Assembly (NCBI GenBank): GCA_001724265.1
Contig: MEDY01000421.1
Coordinates: 1-24,329 of the forward strand
Source of the DNA: Rhizaria sp. SCN 62-66
Taxonomy: Eukaryota > Rhizaria, unplaced
Length of the DNA stretch: 24,329 nucleotides
Direction: 5' to 3'
A model generated the notes under the pieces. That model made no database searches, was not told where the DNA came from, and saw only the letters and a list, made by a program, of their open reading frames with translations. Shown one piece after another: positions 21,301-24,329 of this stretch (position 1 is its first letter; each line of letters begins with the position of its first letter). The position numbers and the translations under genes were made by a program.

Positions 21301-23392
21301 AATCGGTCCATCCGCCGCCGCCGCGCACGGGCACTGCGCCCGCGGCGTCGCCGGCCGCGTCCGCGCCCGCGTCTGCTAGCACCGAGGTGCGGGCCAGCAC
21401 GGCGACGGTGGCGGCGGCGCAGTGCAGCAGCAGCGACGGCAGCGCCGCGCAGAGCAGCTCGCGGCGGACGGCCGCGGCGCCGCGCCCGGCGGCCGGCGCG
21501 CCCACGGTGACTGCCGTCGGACCAGTGCCGCCGCCGCTGCCACTGTTATTGAGAGGGCCACTGCTCACAGTCGCTTGCTCAGTCTGCTGCTGTTGCTGTT
21601 GGACTGGCGCGAGAGAGACAACCGCGGCAGCGTACTTGATGACAATGCGATCGCTGTTATTGCTGCCGCCGCAGCTGCTGTTGTTGCGCGAGCGCGCGTT
21701 GTGCCTACTCGCAAGCAGCATGGCCGCCGCCGCGGCCGCCGCGCTGCTGGCGTTTACGACCAGGCCGCTGCGGCCGCTGGCGCTGCCGCTGGCGACGACG
21801 GCGGCGGCGACCGGGGCGACGACCGTGAGCCACCCGTAGCGCCGTGCGTGCGCCAGCGTCGCCGTGCCGCGCACGACCGCCGCGGCCACGACAGCGCCGC
21901 TGTCGACAGCGAGGCCCGCAATCTCGGGCTCGGGCTCGGACTCGGCAGCGTCGATGGCTTGAGCGATAACGGCGTTGGGACTTGCATCAACAGAAACGGC
22001 AGCGTCCGCGTTCACAGCGTTGTTGTCGCTTGCGTTGTGGCCGCCGTTACCGCCGCTACCGCTGGCATCGCCGGCGAGAGTGAGCGCAAGCGCGGGGAAC
22101 AGCGAGTCCGTGACCGCGGCTGCCGACCACACCTCAGCCCGCTCGCGCTCGCGGCGCAGCCGCTTCCGCTCCGCCCGCTGCTGCTCCCGCTGCGCGCGCT
22201 GGCGCTCTTGCCGCACGCGCTCGAGCGCCCGCTGCCGGCGGCGCAGTTGCTACTCGCGCGCGCAAGCCGTCGCGGCCGCCTGAGCCGCCGCAAGCGACGT
22301 AGCCAGAGCGGCCGCAGCCGCCTCCGCAGCGGTAGAGCCGTCCGCGGCGCTCGCGTGCGTGTTGCCGTTGTTGCCGATGTTTTTGTCGCTCGTATTGTTG
22401 TTGTTGCTGCTACGAGGCGTGAGCGTAAGCGCGACGCAGGCCTGCGCCGCAGCCAACACTGCCGCGACCGCGGTGGCCCCGGCGAGCGCGGCCGTGCGCC
22501 GCGCGCTCGCATCCAGCGCGACGGCCGCGGCTGCGGCGGCGCCGGCGAGGACTACGAGCCCGGCAGCCGCGGCAAGCGCCAGGCGTGCCGGCGCGAGGCA
22601 GCGGCGGCGCGCGAGCGTGTCGTCGCGGGCCTCGAGCCCGGACAAAACTGCTGCCATCACCGGCGCGGGTAGCGGGAGCGACAACAACAGCGGGGCAATG
22701 TCCTCCTGATTTGCAGCCGCGGCCGCAGTCGTAGTCAATGGTGGCTTTGGGGTGAGAGCGTGGGCTGCAGCGTTCGCGTTTGCAGTGCTGCTGCTTCTGA
22801 TGCTGTTGCCACTCGGGCCACTACTGTCGCTGTTGCAAATTGCTAGCTTAGAGTTTTCTGAAAACGCCTGTTTAATTAAAGGCATTGTCGGTTGCTCCTG
22901 CCCAACCGCATGAGCGCTGTCTGCGTGGCACGCCGTCACCATTGCCGTCGTCGTTATCGTCGTCGTCGCTGTTGTCGTTATTGGTCGTGGCGCGGCCGTC
23001 GACGCAGTGGTAAGAACGCGGTGCAGCGCGTGCAGCGTGCGGATGCGCGCACGGACCTCTGCGTGCAAGGCGAAGCGGGCCGCACGCAGCAGCTGCAGCC
23101 AGGCCACGGCGGCGACGAGAAACAGCAACACGGCGTCCGCCGCGCGAGACGGGTCCGGCGGGGAGAACGCGAGCGTGGCAACGCAGAGGCCTGCGAGCGC
23201 GGCCAGCGCTGCGCAAACAGCTGCGGTGAGCCTGGCGTGGCGCGCGCTGAGGGCGGCGCGCGAGCTGGAGCACGACTCACCGGCGTAAATGATCAGAAAG
23301 GCGATGGACAGGGCGGCTGTGACGCCCGAGAGCGCTAGAAGCACAATAGGCCCGCCAGTCCACAGCGGAGACATGTCGGCATCGGTAGCCAT
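15210..23392 (-). CDS. Multi-pass membrane protein with C-terminal RGS domain (7TM-RGS type), four exons, 2580 aa, one in-frame TAG
   Basis: Exons 21224-23392, 20345-21084, 20055-20232 and 15210-19865 join to 7743 nt. Hydrophobic helices lie at residues 15-37, 55-76, 85-104, 270-293, 299-324, about 519-538, 646-668 and 698-720, so seven or eight passes. Codon 381 is TAG, inside a long loop, followed by a basic Arg/Glu/Gln coiled-coil-like segment. The RGS domain runs from 932: AFARFLESELSSENIHFY, then AQYLYHTYIAPGSPFE joined to VNVSSCARSA at the last junction. It finishes only at 2549-2572 with VFDTAAKEVFALMNADSFPR. Asn959 and Asn1031 match the G-alpha-contacting asparagines of RGS4 (N88, N128). 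RGS domains speed GTP hydrolysis on G-alpha; the fusion to helices recalls plant AtRGS1. About 1490 low-complexity residues interrupt the domain. The gene ends in TGA, with a TAA 13 codons later. Confidence 0.85.
16464..16508 (-). repeat. Cys-rich dipeptide repeat within the RGS-gene insertion
   Basis: The segment encodes CGCRCGCVCGCVCGC, with Cys at every second residue (eight in all), from a TGCGGC/TGCGTC tandem. The pattern could bind metal, like short metallothionein-type C-x-C clusters, or may simply reflect microsatellite expansion. Confidence 0.75.
16695..16736 (-). repeat. 15-bp tandem repeat encoding SPAHV
   Basis: Two full units and one partial unit encode SPAHVSPAHVSPAQ in the insertion. 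The units contain GTGAGC and GTAAGC, the second identical to donors used elsewhere in the window, though no splicing is needed here. Confidence 0.8.
19866..20054 (-). other. Intron 3 of the RGS gene, 189 bp, phase 0
   Basis: Donor GTAAGC follows GSPFE. The acceptor is GTCACTGCGCAG. Joining gives SPFE followed by VNVSSCARSA, the canonical RGS loop containing the key Asn. Confidence 0.92.
20055..20460 (-). other. N-terminal and central part of the RGS domain (two exons)
   Basis: Residues 932-970 (exon 2) and 971-1029 (exon 3) carry the first RGS helices, the SSENI motif and AQYLYHTYIAPGSPFE. A Pro/Arg-rich insert of about 25 residues (about 975-1001) separates them. Confidence 0.88.
20233..20344 (-). 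other. Intron 2 of the RGS gene, 112 bp, phase 2
   Basis: Donor GTACGT splits a Lys codon (AA then G). The acceptor, TTCTGCACTCCACAG, has a pyrimidine tract. Joining links TAATEFK to SRTLSL within the RGS domain. Confidence 0.9.
21085..21223 (-). other. Intron 1 of the RGS gene, 139 bp, phase 0
   Basis: Donor GTACGC follows the last transmembrane helix (YWTAISPM). The acceptor is GCGATTGACAG. The interior is AT-rich. It happens to stay open, but reading through it puts the following exon out of its domain-coding frame. Confidence 0.88.
22250..22252 (-). other. In-frame TAG codon in the RGS gene, probably read as Gln
   Basis: Codon 381 lies between TACARE and QLRRRQRALERVRQ. The next codon is CAA and the following region is rich in Gln, Arg and Glu. 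The frame is open for 380 codons before and 342 after, to the first splice junction, with transmembrane helices on both sides. Confidence 0.75.
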
Positions 23393-24079
23393 TGTGCCAG
23401 AAAAGCGGCGCTAGCACGCAGAGCCAAGAGGGAAGAGGGAAGCGAGACCGGGGAGCGTGGCTGCTGCAGTCTTCGGCTTGTCGTCGCAACTTAGGGAGAA
23501 AGATGGAAACAACTGCTAAGATTTATGAAAAGGGATACAAGATTTAACGCAAAGATACGATTAAATTATTGTCTTCAAATCATTTGGACGATTTTGCGTT
23601 GAGCTATAGAGATGAGAATGTAAGGGTGAACCCCCAGCGCCAACTTGAAAAAGATATCGAGTCGAAAATGAGGGCAATATGGTTGACTATGTCATTGAGT
23701 CAGTCATTCATTTCAAAAACTCATATTTATCTTGAATATAGAATCATATAATAGCGCAGGCCATCATATGGTCTCATGGTTCATGTAGCTATAGCATTCT
23801 TAGCCACTTCGATCATGCCCAGTCACCAGTTCACGTCAGTCACGTCACGGGCCTGTGGTCAAGGGTGGGCTCGTTGTGACACATGATTTCTCTAATTAGA
23901 AACAAGACGCACCAACGCGGTATTTCAATCTTTACACTGCACCAAGACGAAGCCACTGTACAAATTCAAGAATTATTTGTCCCGACCTTTGTCATTGCGC
24001 TCGACCGGAAACTGCCCCAAACTCGCCATTTGGTCATCTTTGGGGTTCGAAACTACACTCAACGTCACCACTTGTAACC

Positions 24080-24088
24080 ATGGTAAGT
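24080..24088 (+). other. Possible start codon directly followed by a splice donor
   Basis: ACCATG is followed at once by GTAAGT, the textbook donor. Ribosomal-protein and other highly expressed genes of several eukaryotes have an intron right after the ATG. No second exon can be seen before the window ends, so this is only a candidate. Confidence 0.25.
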
Positions 24089-24090
24089 AC

Positions 24091-24111
24091 TACGTACGTA
24101 CGTACGTACGT
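24091..24111. repeat. (TACG)n microsatellite, 21 bp
   Basis: About five perfect tetranucleotide units. The tract is self-complementary. Confidence 0.95.
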
Positions 24112-24235
24112 GTCAGAAGACAAACAAGTAAATGTATTTGATAAGGTTATTTGGCACGATACATCTGAGAAAAAAGAAAGAATGTTGCCTAATTAGGATG
24201 GTAATGGACATACAGTATGTGAATAATCAAACAAG

Positions 24236-24329
24236 CAAACAAACAAACAAACAAACAAACAAACAAACAAACAAACAAACAAACAAACAAACAAACAAAC
24301 AAACAAACAAACAAACAAACAAACAAACA
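24236..24329. repeat. (CAAA)n microsatellite, 94 bp to the window end
   Basis: A perfect tetranucleotide array of about 23.5 units that runs off the window. It may mark a contig break at an unresolved repeat. It is not a telomere-type repeat. Confidence 0.97.

Larger units (their letters stand above)
23393..24329. other. Upstream region of the RGS gene and right window edge
   Basis: 937 mostly AT-rich bases. The promoter of the minus-strand RGS gene should lie in the first few hundred; a C/T-rich stretch on the minus strand (about 23400-23470) precedes its ATG. ORFs at 23569-23751 and 23883-24077 resemble nothing. Two microsatellites and a possible gene start occupy the right end. Confidence 0.5.

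Noticed and set aside
21422-22672. 416-aa plus-strand ORF opposite the membrane-RGS gene
   Set aside because: Arg/Gly-rich shadow with no recognisable domain. The minus strand has membrane helices and joins to an RGS domain.
24091-24111. GTACGT strings in the (TACG)n tract as splice donors
   Set aside because: They are explained by the microsatellite and no coding exon precedes them.
24236-24329. Telomere at the window end
   Set aside because: (CAAA)n lacks the G-rich strand pattern of known telomeric repeats and is a simple microsatellite.

Overview
The window is nuclear DNA from a microbial eukaryote. It has AT-rich spacers and introns, very GC-rich exons, spliceosomal introns with in-phase junctions, and no operons or Shine-Dalgarno layout. 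Products include a secreted legumain-type protease and a heptahelical-type membrane protein fused to an RGS domain. I cannot name the lineage from sequence alone.

Five protein genes account for almost all of the window. (1) 488-4101, minus: a five-exon ATP-grasp ligase of 900 residues. (2) 4483-7422, plus: an extended SDR (NAD-dependent epimerase/dehydratase) of 979 residues, head to head with gene 1. (3) 7992-9338, minus: an intronless legumain (C13 asparaginyl endopeptidase) of 448 residues. (4) 10083-15025, plus: a two-exon ankyrin-repeat protein of 1606 residues with a mitochondrial-presequence-like N-terminus, head to head with gene 3. (5) 15210-23392, minus: a four-exon, 2580-residue multi-pass membrane protein with an RGS domain, tail to tail with gene 4. 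I rebuilt exon junctions by hand. All eight introns are GT-AG, keep the reading frame, and rejoin recognisable domain sequence.

Three things stand out. First, genes 2 and 5 each contain one in-frame TAG inside an otherwise continuous conserved reading frame. Each TAG lies next to Gln codons, while none of the five genes ends in TAG (four TAA, one TGA). This suggests TAG is read as glutamine, or is efficiently read through. Second, the RGS domain of gene 5 appears complete but is cut between its last helices by a coding insertion of about 1490 Ala/Ser/Gly-rich residues, all in one 4.66-kb exon. Third, six of eight introns start with GTACG (five GTACGT) rather than the usual GTAAGT.

A common theme is coding low-complexity expansion. 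Genes 1, 2, 4 and 5 carry long Ala/Ser/Asn/Gln-rich inserts between conserved blocks, so they are two to several times the usual family length. The legumain gene has none. The window ends in a 94-bp (CAAA)n tract, and a possible start codon joined directly to a splice donor lies near the right edge. No functional link among the five genes is evident, apart from two divergent pairs that share spacers.
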